Below are positions 34,186 to 42,900 of a stretch of DNA of 53,124 nucleotides, piece by piece. Made by a program: the position numbers and the translations under genes. Under the pieces are notes generated by a model that saw nothing but the letters and a program-made list of their open reading frames with translations, was not told where the DNA came from and searched no databases. Numbering within the stretch: the stretch's first letter is position 1; each line of letters starts with the position of its first letter. The DNA comes from Bacillota bacterium (lineage in GTDB: Bacteria; Bacillota; Clostridia; Tissierellales; MES13), in the NCBI GenBank assembly GCA_009711785.1, contig VENA01000037.1, forward strand, positions 1 to 53,124, in the 5' to 3' direction.

Positions 34186-34839
34186 TTGAATTTAACAGAA
34201 ATTAAAGAGTTGATTCCCAAATGCTGTACTGTTGATAAAATAGATATTAATAAATGTGATAAAAACGAAAAAAGATATTTAGAAGAATTTTTACCTTCTG
34301 TTAAATCAATTATTGTTTTAGGTCATCACATTAAAGATTCTCGTGAATGGATATGGACTCAAATGAAATCTGATAGAGAAAATTGCACATGTATAGCTGA
34401 TTTACATACTAAAGATATTATTAAAAAAATCAAAAATTATATTGAATGGGAAGGATATAATTCTAAGATAATTCCTTATCCAGGTATTAGTGGGATAAGG
34501 TTTAAAAAGCTTGCTATGAAAACGACAATGGGAGAAATAGGAGATAATTTTTTATTTTTACATAATGAGTGGGGGCCTTGGATTCATTTAAGGGTTCTAA
34601 TAACTGATATCAAAATTAAAAGTAGCCAGAAAACTTACATAAATGAAGTATGTATTCATTGTGGAAAATGTATTAAAGCTTGTCCAGTAAATGCTATAAA
34701 TGAAAATAGTTTTAATAGTCAGAGATGTAAGGAAAGACAAGAAAAATCAAATATTTCTCATAGTTGTGAAATATGTGCTAGAATTTGTCCAATTGGAGAA
34801 ACTCCTAAAAAAATCAAATCAGTTAAAGTTGATGAATGA
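34186..34839 (+). CDS. 4Fe-4S double-cluster protein, epoxyqueuosine reductase (QueG)-like
   Basis: 217 residues from TTG 34186 (GGGAGGGAAG). VCIHCGKCIKACPVNAI near residue 160 is a CxxCxxCxxxCP cluster and CEICARICPIGETP near 200 completes a second. ALGHHI-like IIVLGHHIKDS near 40 and PYPGISGIRFKKLAM near 97 match the cobalamin-dependent QueG/reductive-dehalogenase-like group. Shorter than true QueG (about 380), lacking the C-terminal repeats, so probably a relative rather than the tRNA-modifying enzyme itself. Confidence 0.85.
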   Translation: MNLTEIKELIPKCCTVDKIDINKCDKNEKRYLEEFLPSVKSIIVLGHHIKDSREWIWTQMKSDRENCTCIADLHTKDIIKKIKNYIEWEGYNSKIIPYPGISGIRFKKLAMKTTMGEIGDNFLFLHNEWGPWIHLRVLITDIKIKSSQKTYINEVCIHCGKCIKACPVNAINENSFNSQRCKERQEKSNISHSCEICARICPIGETPKKIKSVKVDE

Positions 34840-35045
34840 TAAGAATATAGTTTATGTATATTATTTGATTTATATAATAATTAAGTAATTATAGAGATAT
34901 TAAACTTAAAAAGAGTTCTTTATAGTAATCTTTAAAAATTAATAACTAAAGCTACAATTTATGAAATTCTTAGTTATACTATTATTTTGCATAATTGATT
35001 TGGATGTTAATAAATAAAATTTAATAGGATAAGAAAGTTGAGCTA
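34840..35045. other. gene-less AT-rich stretch
   Basis: No ORF with a ribosome binding site and no clear attC left core is visible between the Fe-S protein and the half attC at 35046. Confidence 0.5.
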
Positions 35046-35070
35046 CACGTCGCGAATCCCAGGGTTATAA
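35046..35070 (+). other. attC right end only
   Basis: CACGTCGCGAATCCCAGG and right core GTTATAA. Matches the right third of standard sites (GTCGCAAAATCCTAGG then core). Left part is lost. Confidence 0.65.
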
Positions 35071-35201
35071 GACATGGTAATAACGGGGTTACTCATTTGG
35101 GGCTAGGTTGTCTACCTTGAGATGTTGCACAATTGTAGAATATTATGTATTGTTTTTATATTATGTATTATTTCTTTTATTTAAGACTGGGGGTTATATT
35201 A

Positions 35202-35870
35202 ATGGCAACATGGAATGAACTGTTTCTAAATGAAAAATTTATAGCATCTTTACCACAGCCAGAAGTATATAAGTTTATAAAAGTTCTTGAGGATACATTT
35301 CCTGATAAACCATTATCCATATGGGATTTTTGCTGTGGTGCTGGAAGGCATACTTTACTAATATCACAAATGGGACATAGTGCATATGGTAGTGATATTT
35401 CTGAAAATGGAATTAAATATACTCAAAAACGACTTGAAAGAAATGGATTAATAGCAACACTTAAGGTAGCAGACATGATTGATAACCCATATAAAGACTT
35501 GAATTTTCATGGTGCTATTTCTTGGGATGCTCTACACCATAATAGTATTAAGAACATTACTAATGCGGTAAACAATGTATATGAAAACCTTTTTGATGGA
35601 GGTATGTTTATGGTATCATTACTTTCTACAAAAGCAGGCAGAGCAGACCTTAGGGGAAAAGAAATAGAAGAAAATACTTTTGTTAGAGAAGATGGTCCAG
35701 AAAAAGGAGTACCACATCATTATTTTAATGAACAAGGAATAAGGGACCTATTTAAAAAATGGAAAATCATCAGTCTTGTAGATATCTCTGTCACTTACAT
35801 AGAAGAAAATATCGATTATTCAATTAGTCCATTTCCATACACTAAGTGGAATGTTATTGTTCAAAAGTAG
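35202..35870 (+). CDS. class I SAM-dependent methyltransferase
   Basis: 222 residues from ATG 35202 (GGGGGTTATATTA). SIWDFCCGAGRHTLLISQMG near residue 38 is motif I (DFCCGAGRH), AYGSDISENGIKYTQ motif II, LKVADMIDNPY motif III and GAISWDALHHN motif IV. The C-terminal GVPHHYFNEQGIRDLFKKW is typical of the tellurite-resistance/TehB-like and related small methyltransferases. Intact; substrate unknown. Both flanking attC sites are right-end remnants. Confidence 0.9.
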   Translation: MATWNELFLNEKFIASLPQPEVYKFIKVLEDTFPDKPLSIWDFCCGAGRHTLLISQMGHSAYGSDISENGIKYTQKRLERNGLIATLKVADMIDNPYKDLNFHGAISWDALHHNSIKNITNAVNNVYENLFDGGMFMVSLLSTKAGRADLRGKEIEENTFVREDGPEKGVPHHYFNEQGIRDLFKKWKIISLVDISVTYIEENIDYSISPFPYTKWNVIVQK

Positions 35871-35913
35871 AATGTTTAAAGCTATAAGCATTAATATTAT
35901 TTTACATTGATTA

Positions 35914-35940
35914 AGTCGTAACATCCCAGGAACGTTAGAT
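35914..35940 (+). other. attC right end only
   Basis: GTCGTAACATCCCAGGAAC followed by right core GTTAGAT, equal to the right arm end of ordinary sites. Left core and arm are absent. Confidence 0.65.
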
Positions 35941-36166
35941 ATAATAGCATATTTAAGTTGATTTCTAAAAATCTAAATGATTAAAAAAAATATGGTATAC
36001 ATATATATAGCCAAGAAAGAACTTCTTCTTGTCATTGTATCTCCTTAATGTTTAAAAAACACTTTCTATTATATGCATTTAAAAGATTTAAAGATTCTAA
36101 TTGAAAAGATAAAAAGTTAATTAAATATGTATTGATGATAAGTGTTATAATTGCATAGTAAAATAA

Positions 36167-36295
36167 GGTAAAGTTTCTATACCACTAAGTTATATGATAG
36201 ATAATACTGGAAAGGTTCATCTAATGACAAAGAATGATACAAGATATAGAGTTATTAATACTATAACTAAAAAATATAAAGTTGTTGAAATGTAA
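36167..36295 (+). pseudogene. 3' remnant of an unidentified gene
   Basis: Open frame without start or ribosome binding site: VSIPLSYMIDNTGKVHLMTK, then a basic tail ending VVEM and TAA. Lies just before an attC site, as expected for the end of a cassette gene. Family not recognised. The bases between 35941 and 36166 show nothing I can assign. Confidence 0.35.
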
Positions 36296-36320
36296 AAAAG
36301 ATTACATATTGTTACACATC

Positions 36321-36393
36321 AGATAACATAGGTCTATCAATCCTATAAAAAGCGTGGGACGACTAAAAGGCGTCACATTTTAGTGCGTTAAGC
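36321..36393 (+). other. attC site
   Basis: 73 bp. Left core AGATAAC, right core GTTAAGC; inner arms CAATCCTATA and GTGGGACGAC are short and imperfect. Confidence 0.65.
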
Positions 36394-36396
36394 GAA

Positions 36397-36449
36397 GTTT
36401 AACATTATTGGCAACGTAACAGTCCTTGTATGGAAAGGGCTAGTTAGCC
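36397..36449 (+). other. possible second attC directly downstream
   Basis: 53 bp. GTTTAAC and GTTAGCC flank an AGTCCTT / AAGGGCT hairpin. Only 3 bp separate it from the preceding site. Weak. Confidence 0.35.
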
Positions 36450-36510
36450 ATCATCGTTGAGTGTTGTGTTTTTACTGGTGACATTAGGAGGAACTATTAT
36501 TAGTATAAAA

Positions 36511-36647
36511 ATGATGCACCATGTATGTATTCAAACGGAAAGAATGTGAAGAATTACTTGAATTTCACACTAGATTTAGGATTTGAATTAAATACAGAAA
36601 CTGTGGATTTTTATAAACGAGATTATAATACATGGTTAAGGTTATGA
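36511..36647 (+). pseudogene. VOC-family protein fragment, frameshifted and truncated
   Basis: MMHHVCIQTE is a VOC N-terminus. A +1 shift near 36545 leads to LNFTLDLGFELNTETVDFYK, the DLGFE turn of the first VOC module, then a stop at 36645. The second module is missing. TTAGGAGGAAC lies upstream. Dead remnant of a glyoxalase-like cassette. Confidence 0.6.
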
Positions 36648-36677
36648 TATACAAACTTCAAGATTAAAACTATTATA

Positions 36678-36851
36678 ATGATACTATTAATTATGACGTA
36701 TCTTTTACTGAGTATATATACTACTTCAACTATTGATCAACATAAATGGGAAGCAAAAAAAGTATATAGTAAATTAATAGAAGCTTGGCATTATGATCAA
36801 AATAAGGCTAGTGGTGATTATAAGTTCCATCACATAACATTTTCTAACTAA
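36678..36851 (+). CDS. small ORF or gene fragment before a broken attC
   Basis: 57 residues: MILLIMTYLLLSIYTTSTID (short hydrophobic start) then QHKWEAKKVYSKLIEAWHY and a polar end. No ribosome binding site and the stop lies within the attC remnant, so this may be the tail of a lost gene rather than a real short protein. Confidence 0.3.
   Translation: MILLIMTYLLLSIYTTSTIDQHKWEAKKVYSKLIEAWHYDQNKASGDYKFHHITFSN
36832..36845 (+). other. attC left core remnant at array breakpoint
   Basis: CATCACATAACATTTTC, the usual left core context (ACATAAC), with no following arms. To the right the leftward genes begin. Confidence 0.45.
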
Positions 36852-36923
36852 CCTTTTCAATTACCCATTACTTAGGGATTAATCGCTTATAATTTATCAG
36901 ATACTAGATATTTATTTTATTAT

Positions 36924-38543
36924 TTAAGTTTTATTTTTGTACCATTTTATTTGTTCTTTTAACCATTCTATATTTTTTTCTTTATCTTTACTATAAGGAG
37001 ATGCTTTTTCCCAGAGATATTCGAAATAGTTACTAAATGAATTAACTATAGTATCTTCAGTAATATACATCTTAATGTTAACTTTTTCTTGAGTATTAGC
37101 ATAATTATTATAACCTAGTATTACTGAATGATGTTGCTTTACTTCCCAGGATACCTTTTTACTGTCCATAAAGTCATCATTAACAAAAGCAATAGAATAG
37201 TTATCATAGGTTTCTAAAAGATAAATTATATTATTTATATGATCAATAATGTCCTGTTTTTCAGGTTTTTGATATTTTATTTTAGATAAGTAATTTTCTT
37301 TTGAAATAAGATGGGTGATAGCTCTTTTAGATATTATATTATAATACTTATAATTTGCTATTTGCTCAAAAAAAGCTTTATATCTAAGTTTTATTCTTTT
37401 CAAGTGTGGTTTTATTATTGAATTGTCTTTTGAAAATTTCTTTAAATATTTTTCCCATATATCATAACTATAAGTAAAATGATTAAGACTACAACCATAA
37501 CTATACATATTACTCAAACACTTATCTGTATTAACGGCTCTTTTATATATTTGTTCTTCACTTTCATATATTTCTAATAATTCTGATGCTGAATTAAGCA
37601 ATAAATTAAAATGATTTATTAATGCATTTATGCCGGCTTTATCTTTAATAACAAATGCAGTATCTATATCACTCAATTCTTCTGTACCATAACAAATTAT
37701 TGCACCTATATTTTCAACTATTATAAGCTCGTTAGCGGGAGAAACTAAGCCATATTTTTCTAGATATAATGGTATGTATTCTACCTTTTTTGAAACAAAG
37801 CTAATGATATCTTTTACAATATTAAAGGTTCTTGTTATATTTTGATTTAATCTACTTAGATAAGTAAGTTTATAGCCTTTATTTAACGTGTCTATTAAGC
37901 TTTTTTCAAAATCACTTGCTAATTCCTTACCACATCCTGAAGTAATATTTTTTTCGCTTTGAAAAGTCATCATTATACTTAATTGAGTATTATTCTTTTT
38001 TTCACTAGCTTTTCTAAATAATGATATTATACCTTTTAATATATTTTTTTTACCGTACAATATTTTGGGCATATTATTAAATTCTATTTCAAACTTTTTT
38101 GTATTCAAATCATTACTTGTTTGGCCTAAGCTTATATTACTTAATGATTTAATAACTTTATCAGTTTCAGTTATATCAATGCACTTTCTCTCAGATACAT
38201 CTAAGGTTAAACTATATATTTGAGTTTCTTTTAGTGCATTTTCTAATGCTATATTGAGTAAATTAATAGAATTAATATTATTTATTTCATAGCCATTCTT
38301 TACTAATGAATTTATAAAAAGCTGAAATAATCCTTTGTTATGTTTATTATCTATACCATAAGTTAGTGCTTTAACGATATTAGAAATATGATTTGATTGT
38401 AATGCTGGGACTCTATCCCCCCTAACCCATTTTTGAACGTATGAAGGGTCAAGGTTTATCATTCTTGCAAACTTTGCAGCAGACCAAGATCTCAACTTAA
38501 GAAGCTGACTTAGGTATTCTCCAAAGGTAATCTTTTCTTTCAT
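36924..38543 (-). CDS. Xre-type helix-turn-helix regulator with long C-terminal domain
   Basis: 539 residues, leftward, start ATG at 38543 with GAGGTGATATT upstream. The N-terminal HTH reads LRSWSAAKFARMINLDPSYV then QKWVRGDRVPAL (about residues 16-48), a classical Xre/Cro fold. The remaining ~470 residues lack enzymatic motifs and look like a ligand- or signal-sensing domain seen in clostridial multi-copy regulators. A second gene lies upstream in the same direction, about 155 bp away. Neither has an attC, so this is not cassette DNA. Confidence 0.82.
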   Translation of the reverse strand: MKEKITFGEYLSQLLKLRSWSAAKFARMINLDPSYVQKWVRGDRVPALQSNHISNIVKALTYGIDNKHNKGLFQLFINSLVKNGYEINNINSINLLNIALENALKETQIYSLTLDVSERKCIDITETDKVIKSLSNISLGQTSNDLNTKKFEIEFNNMPKILYGKKNILKGIISLFRKASEKKNNTQLSIMMTFQSEKNITSGCGKELASDFEKSLIDTLNKGYKLTYLSRLNQNITRTFNIVKDIISFVSKKVEYIPLYLEKYGLVSPANELIIVENIGAIICYGTEELSDIDTAFVIKDKAGINALINHFNLLLNSASELLEIYESEEQIYKRAVNTDKCLSNMYSYGCSLNHFTYSYDIWEKYLKKFSKDNSIIKPHLKRIKLRYKAFFEQIANYKYYNIISKRAITHLISKENYLSKIKYQKPEKQDIIDHINNIIYLLETYDNYSIAFVNDDFMDSKKVSWEVKQHHSVILGYNNYANTQEKVNIKMYITEDTIVNSFSNYFEYLWEKASPYSKDKEKNIEWLKEQIKWYKNKT

Positions 38544-38698
38544 AATATCACCTCAATAAAATTTTACCATATAGTCAGCTTTACTATCAATTACAATATT
38601 AGAAAATAAGTTGGCATTAATGCCATATAATTTATACTATAATTTTAAAGACATAATATTTAGAATAAGATTTTAATATGAAAGAATGATCATATTAT

Positions 38699-39664
38699 TT
38701 ATTGTTTATTTAAAGCATCTTCAATAGCTTTATCGTAAGCATATTTAAGTTTATCATATGACCATGTAGCTCCAGTAATAACATCTATATCATCCATTCC
38801 TTGTTTGGCAATAACCTCAGAAACATATTGTTTTAAGCCTGCTAAATCCTTTCTGCATTGTTCTTTGTAAAGTATTTTACTAAAAACCTTTTCATACTCT
38901 TCATTAAAAACTTTCACTCCGTCAACTATACTAAACTTTATTTTTTCTATTACACCATTAGAAATAGTTAAAGTTAGTATTTCAAAATAATTCTCGTAAT
39001 CTTTTTTAGTTTGTATTGTATATTCTCCATCCTTTATTGATTTGATTTTCTCAGACTTAGCCTGTATTTTATTTACATTTTTTATATCAGTACAAATAGT
39101 GTATTTTTCTAATGCCTTACTAATGGTTGCATCAAATGCTTTTATAAGTACATCATATGCCCATTCATCCTCTGACAGTGATTCTAATTGCTGATAGTTT
39201 TGAGTTTTAATTATTTGTTCTAAGTAAGTATTTAAAGCAATTACTCCATTTGCAATTTTTTGTTTTCTATTATCATCAGATAAAAGGCTAATATAATGAT
39301 CATTAATCAACGAATTATTTTCATCATAAACTTTTACTTTTATTCTATAGATTTTTCCATTCATGATAGATATTTTAGTTTTAACTGTAAGATTTTCATT
39401 AGGTAATTTAATTTCAGATTCATAAGCTCCAGGTACAATTGACTTAATTACTTCATTTGATTCTATAATTTTACTGTAAGCTATACCTTTTTCAGCAGTA
39501 TAGTTTTTCTGCTTTGTATCCTCATATATACTGGATGCATTAGTGTTTAGATTTTCTGTATTTAGCTTCATTGAAGTTGTTTTGTCACTTTCTTTTTTTT
39601 GACATCCTATAGCTATTACTGCTAATAAAGTGATTCCTAATAATAAAAAAAGTCTTTTTGTCAT
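38699..39664 (-). CDS. FMN-binding-domain lipoprotein
   Basis: 321 residues, leftward, start ATG at 39664 after AAAGGAGGATCTAAG. Signal peptide with lipobox AIGCQK at residue 21. Two repeats of the FMN_bind type: the first around residues 70-190 (VPGAYESEI ... SEDEWAYD, degenerate), the second around 215-320 with VITGATWSYDKLKYAYDKAI, where the T of GATxS is the residue that receives FMN in Rnf/Nqr-like proteins. Probably an extracytoplasmic flavoprotein in electron transfer. No attC flanks it. Confidence 0.87.
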   Translation of the reverse strand: MTKRLFLLLGITLLAVIAIGCQKKESDKTTSMKLNTENLNTNASSIYEDTKQKNYTAEKGIAYSKIIESNEVIKSIVPGAYESEIKLPNENLTVKTKISIMNGKIYRIKVKVYDENNSLINDHYISLLSDDNRKQKIANGVIALNTYLEQIIKTQNYQQLESLSEDEWAYDVLIKAFDATISKALEKYTICTDIKNVNKIQAKSEKIKSIKDGEYTIQTKKDYENYFEILTLTISNGVIEKIKFSIVDGVKVFNEEYEKVFSKILYKEQCRKDLAGLKQYVSEVIAKQGMDDIDVITGATWSYDKLKYAYDKAIEDALNKQ

Positions 39665-39959
39665 CTTAGATCCTCCTTTAACTTTTATAAGAGTATATCA
39701 TAAAAATAACCTAAAAAAACGAGACAGGACAAAAATGGCCTCATAATTTGTGAAATGCTTTTATAAACTTTATTAATTCATTTTTTAAAAATATAATTAA
39801 TAGTATTATTTAAAAAGTAGGTATAAGTATCTATTTCACAAGATAAAAATAATTCACATACATTGAAAAGAATATCCATCAGATAAAATATATGTAATAA
39901 TTGGGCATCTCATATGACAATAAATGGATATAGTGGTATAATAAACAAGTGAGGAAATG
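39665..39959. other. intergenic region upstream of the FMN-binding lipoprotein
   Basis: Contains a plausible -10 for the leftward gene (TATACT on the minus strand, 39692-39697), about 30 bases before its start codon. No ORF is supported here. Confidence 0.35.
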
Positions 39960-39995
39960 AGATAATAAAATATCACCGACATTAAGTGTTGCTAA
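39960..39995 (+). other. attC left half (ACCGACAT type)
   Basis: AGATAAT then AATATCACCGACATTAAGTG and TTGCTAA, matching the left half of the site at 51356-51441. The right half is not found nearby. Confidence 0.55.
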
Positions 39996-40050
39996 ATAAA
40001 ATAATTTATATGGTATTTAGAGTAAATAAGTTTAGAAAGGTGATTTTTTT

Positions 40051-40185
40051 ATGAGAGTTATAATAGGGGTTCTAATGATTGTAATAACTGGGATGATTCT
40101 TGCTAGATTAGCAAGGTTTATAGGTTCGGAAATTCTTAAAATTTCGGAAATTTTTGATTTTTTCGAAAACTCTTTCAGAAAATAA
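40051..40185 (+). CDS. small membrane protein, 44 residues
   Basis: ATG 40051 follows AAAGGTGATTTTTTT. MRVIIGVLMIVITGMILARL is a single TM, followed by an amphipathic, Phe-rich tail (ISEIFDFFENSFRK). Resembles in size and layout small stress or toxin-like membrane peptides, but no family is recognised. Confidence 0.5.
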   Translation: MRVIIGVLMIVITGMILARLARFIGSEILKISEIFDFFENSFRK

Positions 40186-40436
40186 GTAGGTAAATATTGT
40201 CTAGACATACTTCCAAAACTATGTCATTTGATAGTTGATATGTTCCCATTCAGTGTCTAAAAAATTAACATGTTTTAAATATCAGAAAAAAATATATAAT
40301 TGTGAATTAAGTTTACTTACAGGGTAAAGAACTATCATACAAACTTTATCATAAATATGGAGTTAATTAATTGGATAGGTAAAAGGAGTAGAGGTTAATA
40401 TTGTAAGATTTATATGCAAAGAGAAAGCAAGTGCAT

Positions 40437-40503
40437 TGCTTAATATAGGCCTCTTGATATATTATACAAGCTCTGGACGCCGGTAGGTATAACAATGTTT
40501 AAG
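40437..40503 (+). other. attC site, both cores degenerate
   Basis: Left core region TGCTTAATAT, right core GTTTAAG. The interior AGGCCTCTTGATATATTAT parallels attC 6 (AGGCCTCCCGACATCCTAC). A decayed relative of site 6. Confidence 0.55.
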
Positions 40504-40647
40504 ATATGGCAATATGAAAATATTTATCTGGGGTCTGATTTAAGCATATCAAAAAGTGACATTATAAATTTTCCAATTTCAATTATTGATGATAACTTTG
40601 TAGAATATAGAATTGCTGGATTTGTAGTAGGTGCAGAAAATTTATAA
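40495..40647 (+). pseudogene. gene fragment, unknown
   Basis: 50 residues with a polar, beta-like composition (NFPISIIDDNFVEYRIAGF). ATG overlaps the decayed attC core and lacks a ribosome binding site, so this is probably the C-terminal part of a lost cassette gene. Confidence 0.35.
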
Positions 40648-40783
40648 GTTGCAATCATGAAAAAAACAATTAAATATTTCTACATTTTATTTGCTTTATT
40701 CTGAAGGAAGTATGAAAAAAGGTATAAATGATTCTTTTTTGAATTTTTTACTGTGACAATTAAGGGGGGATGTTTTTACTTTC

Positions 40784-40841
40784 TTATAGCAATATGTTTG
40801 CACAAGGGCGCAGCTCTACCAACCAGTTCGAAAAGTTATAA
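40784..40841 (+). other. attC-like site, degenerate
   Basis: 58 bp. Left core TTATAGC (TTATAAC mutated), right core GTTATAA; GGGCGCAGCTCTACC between, arms not clear. Confidence 0.45.
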
Positions 40842-40910
40842 CGTATACTTGATGAAAATATACTATAAAACGTGTTTAGGATCAAAAGTTAAAGAGAAAG
40901 GAGGAAACAG

Positions 40911-41423
40911 GTGAATACAAAAAATAACAAACTATTAATTATCATAGGTTTCATTTTATTAATTATTTGTATAATATTGTTTTATAATAATAGAAATATG
41001 AGAAGTCAATTAGACCAAGAGGGAGCAGAAAATTTATTGTCGGTATTTAGGTTAGGAGGCAAAAGTGATAATTGGAAAATCAATGATGGAGTTTTGATTA
41101 ATACATCTAACCATGTGTATCTTCGTATAGAATCAATTACTTATATAGGAGATAAATATTATTCGTTAGAGAATATGTCAATTAGGTTGCAGTTTAGAGA
41201 TAAAAACACAGGTCAAAAGGAGAAGCATACAACTGGATATAGATATAATTCTGAAGAACTAAAGGATTTTAAGACAGGAAGAGTAGGTGTTTCATATCCT
41301 AGAGAAATGATGGAGTATAGCAAACATAATATTGTAGTAGAAATAAAATACGATGATGAGAATGGTAATCCAATATTAGAAGAAATTGAGGCTATGCCAG
41401 TGTGGAGTTTTGAGGAACAATAG
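40911..41423 (+). CDS. membrane-anchored protein, extracytoplasmic beta-rich domain
   Basis: 170 residues from GTG 40911 (AAAGGAGGAAACAG). One TM at about 7-26, then a ~140-residue polar domain (SIRLQFRDKNTGQ; VVEIKYDDENGNP) that looks beta-rich. No family recognised; no catalytic motif. It probably faces outward. The next gene follows after 65 bp without an intervening attC, so the two may form one cassette. Confidence 0.75.
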   Translation: MNTKNNKLLIIIGFILLIICIILFYNNRNMRSQLDQEGAENLLSVFRLGGKSDNWKINDGVLINTSNHVYLRIESITYIGDKYYSLENMSIRLQFRDKNTGQKEKHTTGYRYNSEELKDFKTGRVGVSYPREMMEYSKHNIVVEIKYDDENGNPILEEIEAMPVWSFEEQ

Positions 41424-41488
41424 AGTAATTATGTAATTAGATTATATAAGAGTCCAATATTATTATTAAATTAAGGAGGTAGCAAAAC

Positions 41489-41776
41489 ATTTTATCTAAA
41501 AAAGATCTAATAAATACAATATTTTATTTAATTTTATTATTCATAATATCTGTAATTTACTTAACCGGAATTCATGAGTTTTTTCCAGGACGAGGGAATA
41601 TAAGTTATGCAGTTTTATTTGGAGTATGGATAGGATTCTATTTTAGAACTACTAAATATGCTTTGAATAAACTTTCAACGAAAAAAAATATTATTACAAT
41701 TATACAAATATTATTAATAGTTATAATCCAAATTTTCTATTATATTTTTAATAAGTACTTAATTTCAGTTAATTGA
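41489..41776 (+). CDS. three-TM membrane protein with ATT in place of the start codon
   Basis: A near-perfect Shine-Dalgarno AAGGAGG is followed eight bases later by ATT, then an open frame of 95 codons: LSKKDLINTIFYLILLFIIS, VIYLTGIHEFFPGRG, and two further hydrophobic helices (AVLFGVWIGFYF; IIQILLIVIIQIFYYIF). Either initiation occurs at ATT (rare, usually inefficient) or the ATG was mutated. No ATG lies early in the frame. Family not recognised. Confidence 0.6.
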   Translation: MLSKKDLINTIFYLILLFIISVIYLTGIHEFFPGRGNISYAVLFGVWIGFYFRTTKYALNKLSTKKNIITIIQILLIVIIQIFYYIFNKYLISVN

Positions 41777-41901
41777 CAGATATCATGAAGAAAGAATAAT
41801 AGCTAACTATTTATTTTTACAATTTGATATATTTATTTCCCAACGTTTAAAGATTAAAGTTAAAAAGCCATATAATAGGATGACTAAGGTATTGAAGAAA
41901 A

Positions 41902-42020
41902 GAAAAAAATATAATCGAATTAATATATGGACTCTGTGAAGTAGAAGGTATGACTCAAGGGGAAATATTAAAGTTGTTAGGTTAAGTATCTAGAATAAGA
42001 AAAGAGTTGTAGAAAAACTA
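41902..42020 (+). pseudogene. sigma-70 region 4 remnant resembling sporulation sigma factors
   Basis: One frame reads IIELIYGLCEVEGMTQGEIL then KLLG, a stop, VSRI. After a shift it continues RKRVVEKLN. This parallels the C-terminal region 4.2 of SigE/SigK-type factors (IIxLRYGLxxxEGxTQxEIAxLLGxSRSYxSRIEKRxxxKL). An internal deletion removed the middle of the recognition helix. Only about 40 residues remain. Confidence 0.5.
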
Positions 42021-42023
42021 AAT

Positions 42024-42185
42024 ATGTTTATATCGCTATTATATTATCGAATATTGAATGATGAAAGAAGTAATGAGAGCAATTTAGTGTGGAGTATAAT
42101 ATCTAAATTAAAAGGAGTTAGTTATTTATCTGAGTATAATCTAATGAATGATCCAGATGTATTAGAAGAGATGGAAAAAGATTGA
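42024..42185 (+). pseudogene. short ORF / gene fragment
   Basis: 53 residues ending SEYNLMNDPDVLEEMEKD; acidic C-terminus, no ribosome binding site. It overlaps the end of the sigma remnant in another frame and precedes the attC at 42231. Probably the tail of a cassette gene joined to the sigma fragment. Confidence 0.3.
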
Positions 42186-42230
42186 GTAGGAAAGAACTTA
42201 ATAGATAGGATATGCAATGAGTCAAAGATC

Positions 42231-42300
42231 TTCTAACATAGTATTTATAACAGTCCATAAAAAGCGTGTGGACCGTCGCAAAATACTAAGAACGCTTAAC
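42231..42300 (+). other. attC site, right core disrupted
   Basis: 70 bp. Left core TTCTAAC; arms TAACAGTCCATA and TGTGGACCGTCG. The right core reads GCTTAAC, best explained by a C inserted into GTTAAC. Confidence 0.8.
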
Positions 42301-42410
42301 GATATTTTATGACAAAACTATAAGACATCGATAAGCGTTAAAGAGTTATATAACATGAGATATATTTGATTTTACTATTAGTTAGGTATTATGTATTTGG
42401 GGGTTTAAAG

Positions 42411-42836
42411 ATGAAGAAAAAATTGATTTTAGGAACTATTCTAATAATTATTATAGTATTAGTATATGGATACTTTAACTTTTACTCTAAACCCATTGAA
42501 GGATTCGAAATAACAGTCAAAAATCTTACAGATAGAAGAATTGACGGATTATTTTTAACTTGTGCTGGAATTAAAAAGGATATTAAAGTTGAAACATTAA
42601 AACCAGATGAAAAGAAGGTTGTTTTAGTTCAGCCAAAAAATTATGGAGAAAATAGTATATCTTTATGCTACTTAGATAATGATGGAAAAGAGAAAAAACA
42701 TATTGTAGTTGGATACTTTGAAGAATCATATGGAAATGGATATGCTGTAGTTAAAATAGACAATGTTTTAGAAAATGGAATATTAGATATTAGTTCTAAG
42801 TATAAGTTTTCATCAATTCTCTGGTCAAATAGGTAA
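42411..42836 (+). CDS. membrane-anchored protein, unknown
   Basis: 141 residues from ATG 42411 (TTGGGGGTTTAAAG). One TM at about 4-22, then FYSKPIEGFEITVKNLTDRR and a beta-rich outer domain. The pattern (single TM, about 115 residues outside, ITVKNLTxxxIxGLxLT) occurs in small Bacillota surface proteins without known function. Cassette. Confidence 0.75.
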   Translation: MKKKLILGTILIIIIVLVYGYFNFYSKPIEGFEITVKNLTDRRIDGLFLTCAGIKKDIKVETLKPDEKKVVLVQPKNYGENSISLCYLDNDGKEKKHIVVGYFEESYGNGYAVVKIDNVLENGILDISSKYKFSSILWSNR

Positions 42837-42839
42837 TAT

Positions 42840-42900
42840 TTATAACATAGATAAGTATGGAATGGAACCATAGCTTGGTTGTGAAGATCTCACGTTATAT
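42840..42900 (+). other. attC site, first of a tandem pair
   Basis: 61 bp. Left core TTATAAC, right core GTTATAT; inner hairpin GGAACCATAGCTTGGTTGTG. Confidence 0.6.
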
